Positions 21,827 through 33,126 of a stretch of DNA of 64,000 bases are shown here, in pieces. This stretch comes from Theobroma cacao (Eukaryota; Streptophyta; Magnoliopsida; Malvales; Malvaceae). The stretch is taken from assembly GCF_000208745.1 (NCBI RefSeq), contig NC_030856.1, positions 1,471,659-1,535,658 of the forward strand, in the 5' to 3' direction. The notes beneath the pieces were generated by a model. That model saw nothing but the letters and a program-made list of their open reading frames with translations. It did not search any database and was not told the DNA's origin. The position numbers and the translations under genes are program-made. Within the stretch, counting starts at the first letter, position 1. Every line of letters starts with the position of its first letter.

Positions 21827-22582
21827 CGCTGAAAGTCTCTGATGCAGAATCTGGGAATCATTACCCATTAGTCTTTGCCGCTGACACCCAATTAACAGCA
21901 GAACCCGAAAGCAATTTGCGGAGAACTCTGAATTGCGCATTAGCAAACGTTAACTGCACAAATGTAAACATAGCATTTAACACTTATTAACTGCACTTAA
22001 TCCCTGTGTCACCTGCCGAACTTTAGTCGAACCCCGTGCAGCCCTAAATGCCTCCAGTAATTGATCTGGCAATACTCGTATGTTTCGTATAGAACAAAAA
22101 AGGGGAAGAAAGGATTTCTTGGTCCATTTTTTATATTAAAAGCGGCAGCAAAGTGCAGGCGAAGAAATCAGTATGAGCTTTTCGGCTCCAACATGATTGA
22201 ACTGTAACTTCAAACCAAATGAAATAACATACATAATCTTTCGTCTCCATGCTTTTGACAACGACTATGGTAAAATTTGTTGGTCCAATAATAGAATTAA
22301 AACATAAAAAAATATGTATTAACATTAACATGATAGATTCTTAGGGTTCTGCTGATGAAGATCCTCTCAAAAACTTTCCCCATTCCCTCCGCCACTTGGG
22401 GCGTGGATGGGGAGTAAGGAACCAAAAGAAGACCGAAAGCTAAGCCATAGGGAAAGCTGTTTCTCTAAGCTAAAGCCAATATAGGATCCTCTCAGATATG
22501 TGTCCTGTCGATCAAGTTGTTTGGTAGTTGAATGGAATAAACCTTTAAATGCATATGATATCTGCTAGTGCTAGATTTGGAT

Positions 22583-22721
22583 AATATCCTCTTTTTTGTT
22601 TGTCCTTTTCCAGGGTACAAAAGGCCAGGGGATTGTTGGTGATGGGGGTACCATTTTGACAATATCCTCTTTCTATATGTCCTCTTCTAGGATACAAAAG
22701 GCCAAGGGACTGTTGGTGATG
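22583..22721. repeat. Two imperfect 62-bp direct repeats
   Basis: 22583-22644 and 22661-22721 share an AATATCCTCT start, an AGG(G/A)TACAAAAGGCCA core and a TTGTTGGTGATG-like end with several mismatches. No coding potential seen. Confidence 0.7.
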
Positions 22722-23920
22722 CTATGTTCTTTCCCAACCACTTTCTTTTTTGGGGGGAGTGGAGGACCATTAAAAAAATACTTAAATATCATGAAAAAAC
22801 ACTTAAAATTTATGTCACAATCGAAATCATGTTTTACTAATGTGAGATTTGTAGTATTTTTCTCCATTTAATTATGCAATATCTTATTGAACGAGTTTAT
22901 CTCAACTCTTTATCTCTCATGGGACCCCACATCAATAAAAATTTGAATTTATTTCAATATCACTTGTTACATGTCTACGTTTTCAACTCAAAAGATATTC
23001 TTAACAAGTGAAGAAAAGTTCATATTTATATATTCAAGATTTACTTTATCCATTACTAATGTAGGATTCGTGATACACAAACTCTAAGAACAACAAATAC
23101 CCTCGTCGTTCCTTAAAGTGTGAAAATCATATTTGATTAAAAACTGCATAAATATATATAAAAATATATAATATCAAGTGTAATTTATTATGCAAAAGAA
23201 AAGTCTAATGATTTGAAAAAATCTCAATAGAGTGTTATTTCCACTTATTGCCGCTGATACCGTAAGTTTCATACAGTTCAATCATGTATATCTACCCAAA
23301 AGTCAATAGAAAAAACAGATTACAAGAGCCAAAGTTTGATTCTTTCACTTTCAAGCAAAAAGACAGGGTACAAGGCAGGCAACTTTCTTGCTAACCCAAG
23401 TTGAGCACGTCAAGAGTGATTCTGATAAATACAAGGCAAGCTAATGCTTATTCCAAGTCTAATTTATTATTGTGATTTAGGAGGTACTCACTTGATTGAA
23501 CCTTCATGTGAGAAACAAAGCACTTTTAAACAAGTGGCTGTGGTGGTTCAGCAATGAAAGCAAACCAAACAAAAGAATAATAATCACTCAATAAGAACAA
23601 GACCTGTTTAAAACAAATAAAAGAAACTGTTAAATTGGTTAATGAATAAACAATGCGTGTAATATATAATTTTGTCTTTTTTTATTAAATATTATATAAT
23701 TTTTATCTTTAATTTCACATATTTTTTGTTAAAATAGAAAAATATTGTTAACATTAACATTATAACTAAGTATTTTAATTAGATTACTCAAAACTATCAA
23801 ATATTTAAATGTTATACTATAATTTAAAAGCTAAAAAATTATAATTTAACATTTAATGGTAACATATTATAATTACATATGACGTATCAATTATTGACAG
23901 ACTTATCAAAAGCATGACTT

Positions 23921-24547
23921 AGTTATTATTATTGTATGATACGCGATACGTATCGTACAATACAATATGATATTAATAAAAAACGATACATAATTGTAAC
24001 TGTATCGTATTTGATCAAGTATCGAAACGTATCGTATAATATATAATACATATTTTACGATACGAAACGTCTCGTACGATACAGTCAATAAACTTTTTAT
24101 AAGCTTATATTTAATTAATTATTAAAAATTTTATTTTTTATTTTTTTTGAGTTGAACATGAAAATTTATATTTTATGAGTTTCAATTTTTAGATTTTAAA
24201 CAAAAAAATACTACACAAATTGAATTCCCTTTTAATTTTAACATGATAAATGTTTTTAATTTTTAATTAATAAATTAATATGATAAAATGCATATTTTAT
24301 TTAAAAATCTATATTATTATGAATATATTAAAAGTTTAAATTAAAAAAATTATCTTTTCAAGTTATGTATTATAATCTTTATTTTTATTAAAAAAATAAT
24401 ATTTTTTATTTTTTTTCTTTATTTTACAGATATAAATATTATTTATAATTAATTTTAAAATTTTTTACTATATTTTACAATACGATATGATACTCGATAC
24501 TAAAAAATAAGATTTCGATACATTATATGTATCTCAATTTAACAACT
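23921..24547. mobile_element. Candidate hAT-like element rich in CGATAC motifs
   Basis: The left end is packed with forward and reverse CGATAC/GTATCG motifs (23940-24085), which reappear near 24480-24530. The outer ends are weak inverted repeats (AGTTATTATTATTG versus AGTTGTTAAATTG in reverse). Flanking octamers ATGACTTA and ATGGCTAA are similar but not identical, as an old 8-base target duplication might be. There is no transposase ORF. The classification is tentative. Confidence 0.35.
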
Positions 24548-25956
24548 ATGGCTAACTTTTTTTTTCTCAAAAAGTTTTTATTATCACTTAGAGAAAGAAT
24601 AGACCTGCATTCGGAACGAGGTAAATTGTGGACGACTAGTATGTAGCATTAAGTGTAGTTTAAGGTATTCTAGTCAAGTTTTAACTTTCAAATGCCTTTT
24701 TGGCAATGTAGTCTAGTAAAGGCCGAACTGTTATAGCAAACGTCATCGTGTTATGGTAACAAATTACGGTGCACTAGGTTACAACGTTAATTTTGTAGTG
24801 ATATGCAGTGATTGGTAATCAACTTTATGAGTTTTCTGATGTAGAGGATCCAATGAAGCGACAAATGCAAAGTTAAATCACAATCAATTGAATAAAATAT
24901 TAGGATATTGAATTGTATACTTCAGAGTACAAATGACTATACTTTTCCAATATCTCTTAAAAAATCATTATCAAACACTTAAACATTATATTATAATTTA
25001 AAGGTTAAAAGTATAATAGCATTTATTGTTAAACATTATAATTATATAGTTATGAGTAACATTAATTTCAAGATTTTTAGGGGTTAATTTTTACTATACA
25101 TTCTTATTATAATACATTTACGTTAACATTTATAAATGGTTAATAAGTGAGTAAGAGATTTCCATGTTTGGTATTAAAATTAGTTATTTTTTTATTCTTG
25201 TAATAACTAGAGGAAACTATTAAAATTGAAATTGAGAAACCCAAAGAATCAAACTATTATTTTTTTTTATTCTTTATGGTCATGTGTAATATGATAAAGA
25301 AAATAGGTGACAAATTGCCAAAAAATACTTGATTAAGGATTACGTATAGAACCGACCTGAGAAAATATCGAATCATCCATGTCGAATAAGGATTATTCGA
25401 CAATAATTAAATCTACAATCATCACAATCATTAAATTCTTATAAATTGATAGCATAACGTATAACGGATCAATGTATTTATCAAGGTGTCTTATTCAATG
25501 AATTCATAGCTAAATGAACCTATGACCAAGCCAACAATATATTTTTCAGAGTTTGATGAAGAGTTCTTTATAAACACCTTAAAATCAGATCTTTGCCACA
25601 ATTAGAATTAATATATATACTACGTGACACAGGTCGTGGACATATGAAGACACTATTCATAATATTGGGCCTTTAAATTGGGTTATGAGTAACTTGTTCC
25701 AAATCAGGTGGATGGAAATAGGTAATTGGGCTTCGAATTTTGGATCTTAATGGGCTAATTTGATCGAAATTGGCCCAAACTTTAGCTCTGTGGTAGGTTT
25801 TCTTGAATAACAAGTAGATACAATAAAACCCTACTTTCCCCAGAATCCCTTGTCTTTATTTTTACCTAGAATTCTTGTCAATCGATTATTCATAGAATGA
25901 GTAATTGATAGAACAAAACTAGCCCCTAATACACTGGAAAAGCAAAGAGGAGAATC

Positions 25957-26700
25957 ATGACATCCTTGGCAGCCCTGGTTGATTTGTCTTGGTTAATGGC
26001 ATTGCTGCAAGAAAAACCAAAGTTCCATCAATCTTGCCCGTGTCAACCAAGCACAAGGCAACAATCTTTCTTCTGCAAAGATTGCATGCTGGGTTTTTTG
26101 TTCTGTGAAAGTTGCAAGAACTACTCTCTTGATCATCAAGGTCATCAGGTTCTTCAAGTAATTAATTTCCTCATCCTTAGAATTGAATTCTTTGGTTCTT
26201 AATTATTCGATAATTATCTTTTTTTTTTCTCTTTTCAGGTGTTCAAATTTACATACCAACAATTAGGAATTAGGGTTTCGATAATAAAAGATTTGTTCTA
26301 CTTGTCTGATATCGAATATGATAACATTCAGAATTTTGGTCAGATTGTTTACATTGATAGAAAGATGCAGGAAAAGCAGCATGAAAATAATAGTATTAGT
26401 AGTAAGAGTGGCTATAAAAGTAGCAAAGAGTGTGAAGCATGTGGATGTGAATTACAAAGTTCAACATCAAAGTATTGCTCAATCGAATGCAAGGCATGAA
26501 TCATTCCCTTATATTTACTTGTATTCATATTTCTCTTTACTGTTTTTCCTTTTTTCAATTGGATTCTTTTGCAGGTTGAGAAAGAGACCAATTCGATTAT
26601 TACTTCCTATGAAGAAGAAGCTGCAGGTGGAACTTCTAAACAAGAAACAGATCAAAAGAACCCAAGAGCACCATCATCACCAAAGTTTCCTTTTTCCTAG
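25957..26700 (+). CDS. PLATZ zinc-finger protein, best-preserved copy
   Basis: Three exons: 25957-26157, 26239-26493 and 26575-26700, predicting 193 residues. PLATZ proteins are plant-specific zinc-dependent DNA-binding repressors acting in the nucleus. Visible ligands are C40-x2-C43, C50-x2-C53, H60-x2-H63 in exon 1 and C132-x2-C135, C147-x3-C151 in exon 2, matching the PLATZ spacing. The first canonical C-x2-H is replaced by CPCQ (27-30), so one ligand is uncertain. The C-terminus is a short Ser/Pro tail. Intron 1 is GT-AG. Intron 2 starts with GC (AAG|GCATGA) where all three broken paralogues have GT. If GC is not used, translation stops two codons after the exon, leaving about 153 residues but both zinc motifs. 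It may be functional or newly decaying. Confidence 0.75.
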
Positions 26701-26881
26701 ATTTTCCATAGTTTTCTGCAGCTATGCCAAGTTCATCTGTTGAAGGAATAATGTTGTTGAAGGGATTTTACATTCTTTGAATAGTAGGGAAAAGAGTACT
26801 TTAACAATGTTTCTCTCCCCCCACTCTTTATAATTTTCTTCTCAGGATTACACTGCTCTAATCTCAACATGCTACAAGTCT

Positions 26882-28095
26882 TCAGTTCCAGGTCAAGTTG
26901 GGGGAAGGATGAACCCAAACAGGTTCGACCCACATCACAAATGTCGAGCAATCATTGTCGAAATTGCCACATATATCGTCCAAAGGATAGAGTTTTGTGC
27001 GATTGCTTGAAAACCAATGCCACCGTAACTCTACATCATCATCTGCACCAAGCACAGCACACCATGCATCTACATTGAAAGAATCAACTGAGACCACACC
27101 CTTTTCCTGAACAATTGCTTCCTCCACATCTGTCCGGAACAAGTACTCACATTCCTGGTAGTTTAGCTTTCCATCATGTTGGCAACCTATTTCTTTAGCC
27201 ACCAGTGGTTCGATAGAATACATTAATGGAACTTCAAAACACCGCTTGCCATGAACGCGAGGAAAAATTTGTTCCCCACGCTTGACAGGGTACGAAATCA
27301 TTCCAGAATAACCAGGAATGTAGTCTTGTATGTCTAGATCGATGTAGCAACCGCGACTAGGATCATATGCAATGAGTTCTCCATGCATATGTAAGCAATA
27401 AAATATTCCCTTGGCGAAAACTACATTAAGAGCCGGACCATTGTGCCCAGATATCTAATGCAAGTCCAAGCAGAATCTCCACGGCTGCACAGACGAACAT
27501 AATTTTGTTCAACACAACTTATGACGAAAACCATGCAATCTGGTGATGTTGGTGGAGCAGATATGGCGAAAACACGGTTAACTAAAATTGATACACCCAA
27601 AAAGCGGAGTAGAATCTTTGCCCTGGACAAGGGATTGAAGAAGTAAAGTTCTGAAGAATCGATCCCTCCGGACTTGAAGAGCAGCAGCCACCCATATTTG
27701 GACAACAGGATTCTTGTCCCGCATAGTTCCGGCATGTTGGTTCTATAAACACGGCCGGACTACGACAACTAAAAAGAAGAAGACAAACTCCCCAACATGC
27801 CTGTCGTGTGTAATACCCGGCGGTGGATATCAGCCAGGAATGACTTGTCTGTTGGAGGTTCTTTCATCAAGATCAGAAACCATGGAGGCTCCCTTCCTGG
27901 TTTTTCCTGTGATAAAACGGCAGCAGCAGCAGACTTGGAGAAAGCCAAACGCCAACACTTGCAAATAGCACGAAAGTTGATGTAATCGAGAACTGATAAG
28001 TAACTCAATATAATTCTCAAGAGATCATCGGGGAGATGGCAAAGGCAATATGATCCCTCCTTCCCTTTCCCTTTGTTTTTATTCATAGCTTCCAT
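26882..28095 (-). pseudogene. F-box/DUF295-type gene with two frameshifts
   Basis: The N-terminus has an F-box: LPDDLLRIILSYLSVLDYINFRAICKCWRLAF (about residues 21-52); such proteins are the substrate adaptors of SCF ubiquitin ligases. The frame breaks near 27770 (SLSSSF then stop). It resumes as VYRTNMPELCGTRILLSKYGWLLLF (from about 27765), breaks again near 27450, and resumes as HNGPALNVVFAKGIFYCLHMHGELIAYDP to the end (SPNLTWN, stop 26884-26882). The middle and end resemble the DUF295 beta-propeller-like domain. Neither break has a plausible intron. The otherwise long open segments indicate recent inactivation, or sequencing errors. Confidence 0.8.
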
Positions 28096-28109
28096 CTTCA
28101 GTTCAATAT

Positions 28110-28828
28110 ATACCTATTCATGATAACGATTATATATGGTTTCCTCCATTGCGAATTGCCATTTAGCTCAAGACAATAACATGAAAGAGAATTAAAGAAG
28201 AAAGAGAATTACCCAATGCAGAAACGACCATGTTCATTGGCTTTTCGTTGAAGGGCTTTTCTTCAATGAAGTCCTAATCAAAAGAAAAAGAGAAAACCAA
28301 TGGACATATAGTGGGAGAAGAAAATAGGGGGCATATTCATCATAGAACTTCAAATAATCATGAATTCTTAATAATTTTCGAAATAATTATTTTTTATGCT
28401 AGAGTTCAAAGTAAAAATTCATAATATGTTAATAATTAATGAAAAATAAGATAAATGAGAGCCTAACACCATAGCACACCCCTTACTTCAATTAAAAAAA
28501 ATGAGCATGATAATAGAGTTAAACTAAATTGAGAAAAAGAAAAACTAAAGGAGAAGGTTGGAAAAGTAGACAAGAAATTTGGGGTCAATTTTACAAATCA
28601 CTTAAAGTACAAGGCCTAAGCTTGTAAAAAAGCGAAACAACAGTGGCACCATAGCAAACAACCTCAGGAAAACAAAGAGAAAGGTCCCCCCAAAATAGAA
28701 ACGAACCACAATTCTAAAATATTTTACTTGCTACCCTCCTGGTTAACGAAAAGCTCCCGAGATTCACAGATTTGGGAGGGGCTTTAGCCTCTGAATATCG
28801 GCTAGCTACTGTTTGTAAGGTGAGAAAG
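28110..28828. promoter_or_regulatory. Intergenic region upstream of PP4C
   Basis: No ORF with recognisable content. It lies between the divergent F-box pseudogene and PP4C starts, so it would hold both promoters. The bases just before the PP4C ATG (about 28740-28828) are probably 5' leader. No distinctive promoter element was assigned. Confidence 0.35.
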
Positions 28829-31816
28829 ATGTCAGACCTAGACAGGCAAATAGAGCAACTAAAGAAGTGTGAGCCCTTGAAAGAATCCGAAGTGAAAGCT
28901 CTTTGTCTTAAAGCTATGGAAATCCTCGTCGAAGAAAGCAATGTTCAAAGGGTTGATGCCCCTGTTACTGTAAGTGTTTACATGTTCCAATATATGGGTT
29001 TTTGTTATTTTTGTGTTTATGCTGATGGGTCTTCTTCTTTTAGGCTATTGGGTCGGTTTTTTGTTGGGTTTTGATTTAGTGAAAGTAGAGGTTTTAGCTT
29101 TGTGTTCTTGGGTTATGGGAGGTTTTTTTTTTTTTGGATTGTTTTGGTTAGTGGGTTTCTTTGCTCTTTGGTTTTTGTTGACATTTTAAAGGTTGGTGCT
29201 TATGGATATGTATTATTGTGTGAATTTGTATTTGGGGCAAGAAATGAGATGGAATTGACTAGAGTTTTGAAGGAAAATTGATGGAAGAAGTTTGTTTTTT
29301 TCTAAAAGGATTTGAAGCTGGGATTTTGTTTGAATGATTGGATTTGGTTAAGGAAACAGAACTTTTATGTAGTGGAGAATTTAATAATGTGGAAGTCAAT
29401 TATGGAATGATGGAAATAGGATTTAGGGGTTTTTAAGTTTGGCTAAGTTAGGAACTTTTTTATGCGGGTGATGAGGTTTTAACTCAATGGAACAGTACTG
29501 GTGAGGGCATTTAGGTCGCAGTTCAGGTTATGAAGTCTGTAACCTTCTTAAACTGGATACCACCCTTTCCTTTGGATATGAACTTAGAGTTTGCGGGATG
29601 TTGTGCTGCAATAAAGTAAGTCTATGGCATATGATGTTGGTACATATGTGCTTTGCAGGGTTAAGTCTTTATTTCTTACTGGAAAACTTGGGCAGCGAAT
29701 AAAGCTACCTGGAAATATTGTACAGAAACTTTGATGCTCTTTTTAATTTGGATAATAACCTTATGCAATACAGAATATTAATATTTCTTCATTGTTTTTG
29801 CATAGATATGTGGTGATATCCATGGGCAGTTTTATGATATGAAAGAGCTTTTTAAAGTAGGGGGTGATTGCCCAAAGACAAATTATCTGTTTCTTGGAGA
29901 TTTTGTTGACAGAGGGTTTTACTCTGTGGAGACCTTTCTACTTCTATTGGCCTTGAAGGTAAATTATCCTTCTGTAATTTTCTTTTGAAAATTGTGTAGA
30001 AATTTTCATTTTCTGATAATTTTTGCATCATCAGGTGAGATATCCGGATCGCATAACACTCATTAGAGGGAACCACGAAAGTCGTCAGATCACACAGGTT
30101 AAGCAATGTTATTTGGCTACTCTATTAGATTCTTGTGTTTTCAGAGTATTCAGTTACTTTCATTTCCTGACAGGTATATGGATTCTATGACGAATGCCTG
30201 CGTAAATATGGCTCTGTGAATGTTTGGAGATATTGCACTGACATATTTGATTACTTAAGGTTTGTGAATTTTCATTATTACAAAATATAAATTATCAAGG
30301 GGACCCGCTGGTTGGAAGGGCCATATGTTTCAGTATTGTGGAGTGGCAGTTGAGTTGCTTATATAGGGCATGTTTGATATAGCATCATGATGTTTTGATC
30401 ATAAAATGAAGTTTAGTTTTTCTGCCAGTAAAGAATTGTGAAGGCAGCAATTGAGTTGCTTATGTAGTATTCACATATAGCCACTAGATGTTTAGTACTT
30501 CATCACATCAGCCAGAGGAGCAGGTGTCCTTTGTTTAATTCTTTTTATTTGATAAGAATTGGGACCTTTGGCAGCAACTACTCTAGTTTCTTCTCAATAC
30601 TTTTATCTACTGTCTTGTATTATGAAAAAACCTCAAAATGCAACCATGTAGATTTCTTATAAAAGAAAATAACCTGCTTTGTAATGTCAGTGAGTTGACA
30701 GTACTAGCTACCTCCAATGCCCTTTCTTCCAGTCCCATTAAATTGCTTGCTGCACAACCTATATTCAAGTAATACTTATGTTAGGCCTTTTCTGATGATC
30801 TTCTATTTTGTCAATTCTTGTATTTTAGTCTTTCAGCCCTTATTGAGAACAAAATTTTTAGCGTCCATGGTGGTCTCTCTCCTGCAATTTCAACTTTGGA
30901 TCAGGTCAAAGAAGCTATCTGAAATTATTTTGGTATAGTTGTGAAGCTTTGTATGAGCAGTACTAACATGATACTTCTTCCAGATTCGAACAATTGATCG
31001 GAAGCAAGAAGTACCTCATGATGGTGCCATGTGTGACCTGTTGTGGTCGGACCCTGAGGATATTGTTGATGGTTGGGGTTTGAGTCCCCGAGGTGCTGGT
31101 TTCCTGTTTGGTGGCAGTGTTGTCACTTCGTTCAACCACACAAACAACATTGACTATATATGCCGTGCTCATCAGTTGGTTATGGAAGGATACAAGTGGA
31201 TGTTTAATAACCAGATAGTTACAGTCTGGTCAGCTCCCAATTACTGTTACAGGTAAATTATCAATTTGAGATTCCTCTTCCATTATGCTGTAGCTTAATG
31301 GTTTATTCTTGCATGTGTTGCAGATGTGGTAATGTTGCTGCAATTCTTGAGCTGGATGAGAATCTTAACAAACAATTTCGCGTGTTCGATGCAGCACCTC
31401 AGGTTTGTACTTATCTTATTTGCATTTGACTGCCAAATGCAAAAATTGCTTGAAACTATTGGTAATCCAAGTTGGCTGCCTGCAATCATTTATAGCTATG
31501 CATTCTAGAGAATCTAGACAAGGTTGGATGAAGTGCTGATTGATACATTTTGTATTATCATGATCTGCATTTAACCGTTTTCAATCAATAAAATTGGTAG
31601 AACATGATCCTGTTGTTTCCTTGACCATCATGTGAAAAGATGTTTCTGCACCATATTTCTGCCTTATCAAGTGGTCTCTTCAAAAATTTTCTTCTACCCA
31701 GCCATGAAATTTCAGTTTTGTAGATTATATTGTATGGCTTGCTCAAAGTTTGTTATCAAATGCAGGAATCAAGAGGAGCTCCAGCCAAAAAGCCTGCACC
31801 AGATTACTTTCTATGA
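28829..31816 (+). CDS. PPX: Protein phosphatase 4 catalytic subunit (PPX)
   Basis: Eight exons: 28829-28969, 29806-29958, 30035-30097, 30174-30259, 30829-30904, 30984-31252, 31324-31402 and 31766-31816. They join in frame to 305 residues, the family length, with GT-AG borders throughout. It is a PPP-family serine/threonine phosphatase with the metal-binding signatures GDIHGQ (50-55), GDFVDRG (78-84) and RGNHE (109-113). It ends PAPDYFL, the C-terminal leucine that is carboxymethylated in PP2A/PP4/PP6. The N-terminus [26 protein letters not shown] and the [15 protein letters not shown] tail are PPX-type rather than PP2A or PP6. It acts with PP4R2/PP4R3 subunits in DNA-damage and developmental signalling. 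Intact with no odd residues seen. Confidence 0.96.
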
Positions 31817-32115
31817 ATGAGATGTGAAGTGTTACCTTTTTTAGTCCATTACACTTGAATTGATCAATGGGAGGATTTGCAGTCACTTGGCTCATATGAT
31901 CTCCTACAAAAGCAGAAGCATCAATGGATAGCCTGCTCAATGATTAGCGAGAATTATACTTTCAATTTGTGATGAGATTACATTATTGGGCATGCCGTTG
32001 TTGTTTTGCTCCTACCTTGATCAATATGTGCTTGTAATAGTAGTGTGTATTGAGTAGCATGTTCTGTGCTGGTGAATCCCTGGTGTATTTCCTTGTTATT
32101 TTAGGGCAGTGGGGA

Positions 32116-32172
<57 letters not shown>

Positions 32173-32223
32173 AGAGAGAGAGACAGAGAGAGAGACAGAG
32201 AGAGAGACAGAGAGAGAGAGACA

Positions 32224-32304
<81 letters not shown>

Positions 32305-33126
32305 GACGAGACGAGACGAGAGNAGAGAGAGAGAGAGAGAGAGAGAGAATGATTCTTAACAAGAATTGGCTTAGGAACAGCGGAGAGTGAGTTGTTGCAA
32401 CCATGATTCTTATATGAGAATTTCTCAAATTGGTTTTGTGCACCAATCTTGTGCCATACAAGTTTATTTGTTTGTCAAATGCTGCCATGTTTCTTTTGTT
32501 TCATGTGTACAAGACCCTGGACGAATCTGCATCCTTTTGTATGGAGCTCTATTTTCTTTCTTTTCCATATTTCTTCATCACAGTATGCCAGTGATTGGCA
32601 TTGTCATCCACAGAACTGGCGTGAGCTTAGTAAATGATTTGTCCTTGCATTATCAAAACCATGTGTGTCAGCTAGGATAAAGGAATAACATCAAAACATA
32701 GTATCAAGGGACCATATGGAAAGGGAAAAGGAGGCTAACAAAGTAGCAAGCTATCTTGGCATATGACAAAAGAAATGTAAAACTTGTACTTGATTTTCTC
32801 AACTTTATGCGAATCTTGGGCTTGGATACTTGTTTTCTATGATTGTCTTAAGCAAGATGAGCCTTGCCAATCTAAAGGCACGTGGGTCTTGCTCAAAGGC
32901 CAAATCTTCTTACTCCCAACTCCCAAAGTCCAACTATAACTCAACATAATGAAGATAACTCCAGAAGACATTAAACCAAGTTACCGACCAACTTCTCATA
33001 CTTCAACGCTCATTACTCAACCTGTTGCTTTCATGGTTTCATCACCAAAAGGTTTTGTCTTGGAAGTAATCATCCTCTATGAATTTTTCATGCTTAATAC
33101 CATAATCTTAACCTATTTTTCCCCAC
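31817..33126. other. PP4C 3' region and spacer
   Basis: No further gene. It includes the probable PP4C 3' untranslated region, the long GA microsatellite at 32114-32348, and the leader of the BPI/LBP-like gene. Confidence 0.5.
32114..32348. repeat. (GA)n microsatellite with an N
   Basis: About 235 bases of GA repeat with scattered GACA, GAAGA and ACGAG variants and an N at 32323. It lies 300 bases 3' of the PP4C stop. The Arg/Glu and Leu/Ser reading frames over it are artefacts. The length is probably not reliable given the N. Confidence 0.95.

Larger units (their letters stand above)
22100..25950. other. AT-rich gene-poor region
   Basis: No gene recognised across nearly 4 kb. It contains a 62-base direct repeat (22583-22644 and 22661-22721), a CGATAC-rich candidate element (23921-24547), and from 25340 the upstream flank of the intact PLATZ gene, which is paralogous to 13860-14520. 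Confidence 0.5.

Noticed and set aside
32050..32488. Long Arg/Glu and Leu/Ser ORFs on both strands
   Set aside because: They are translations of the GA microsatellite and include an N.
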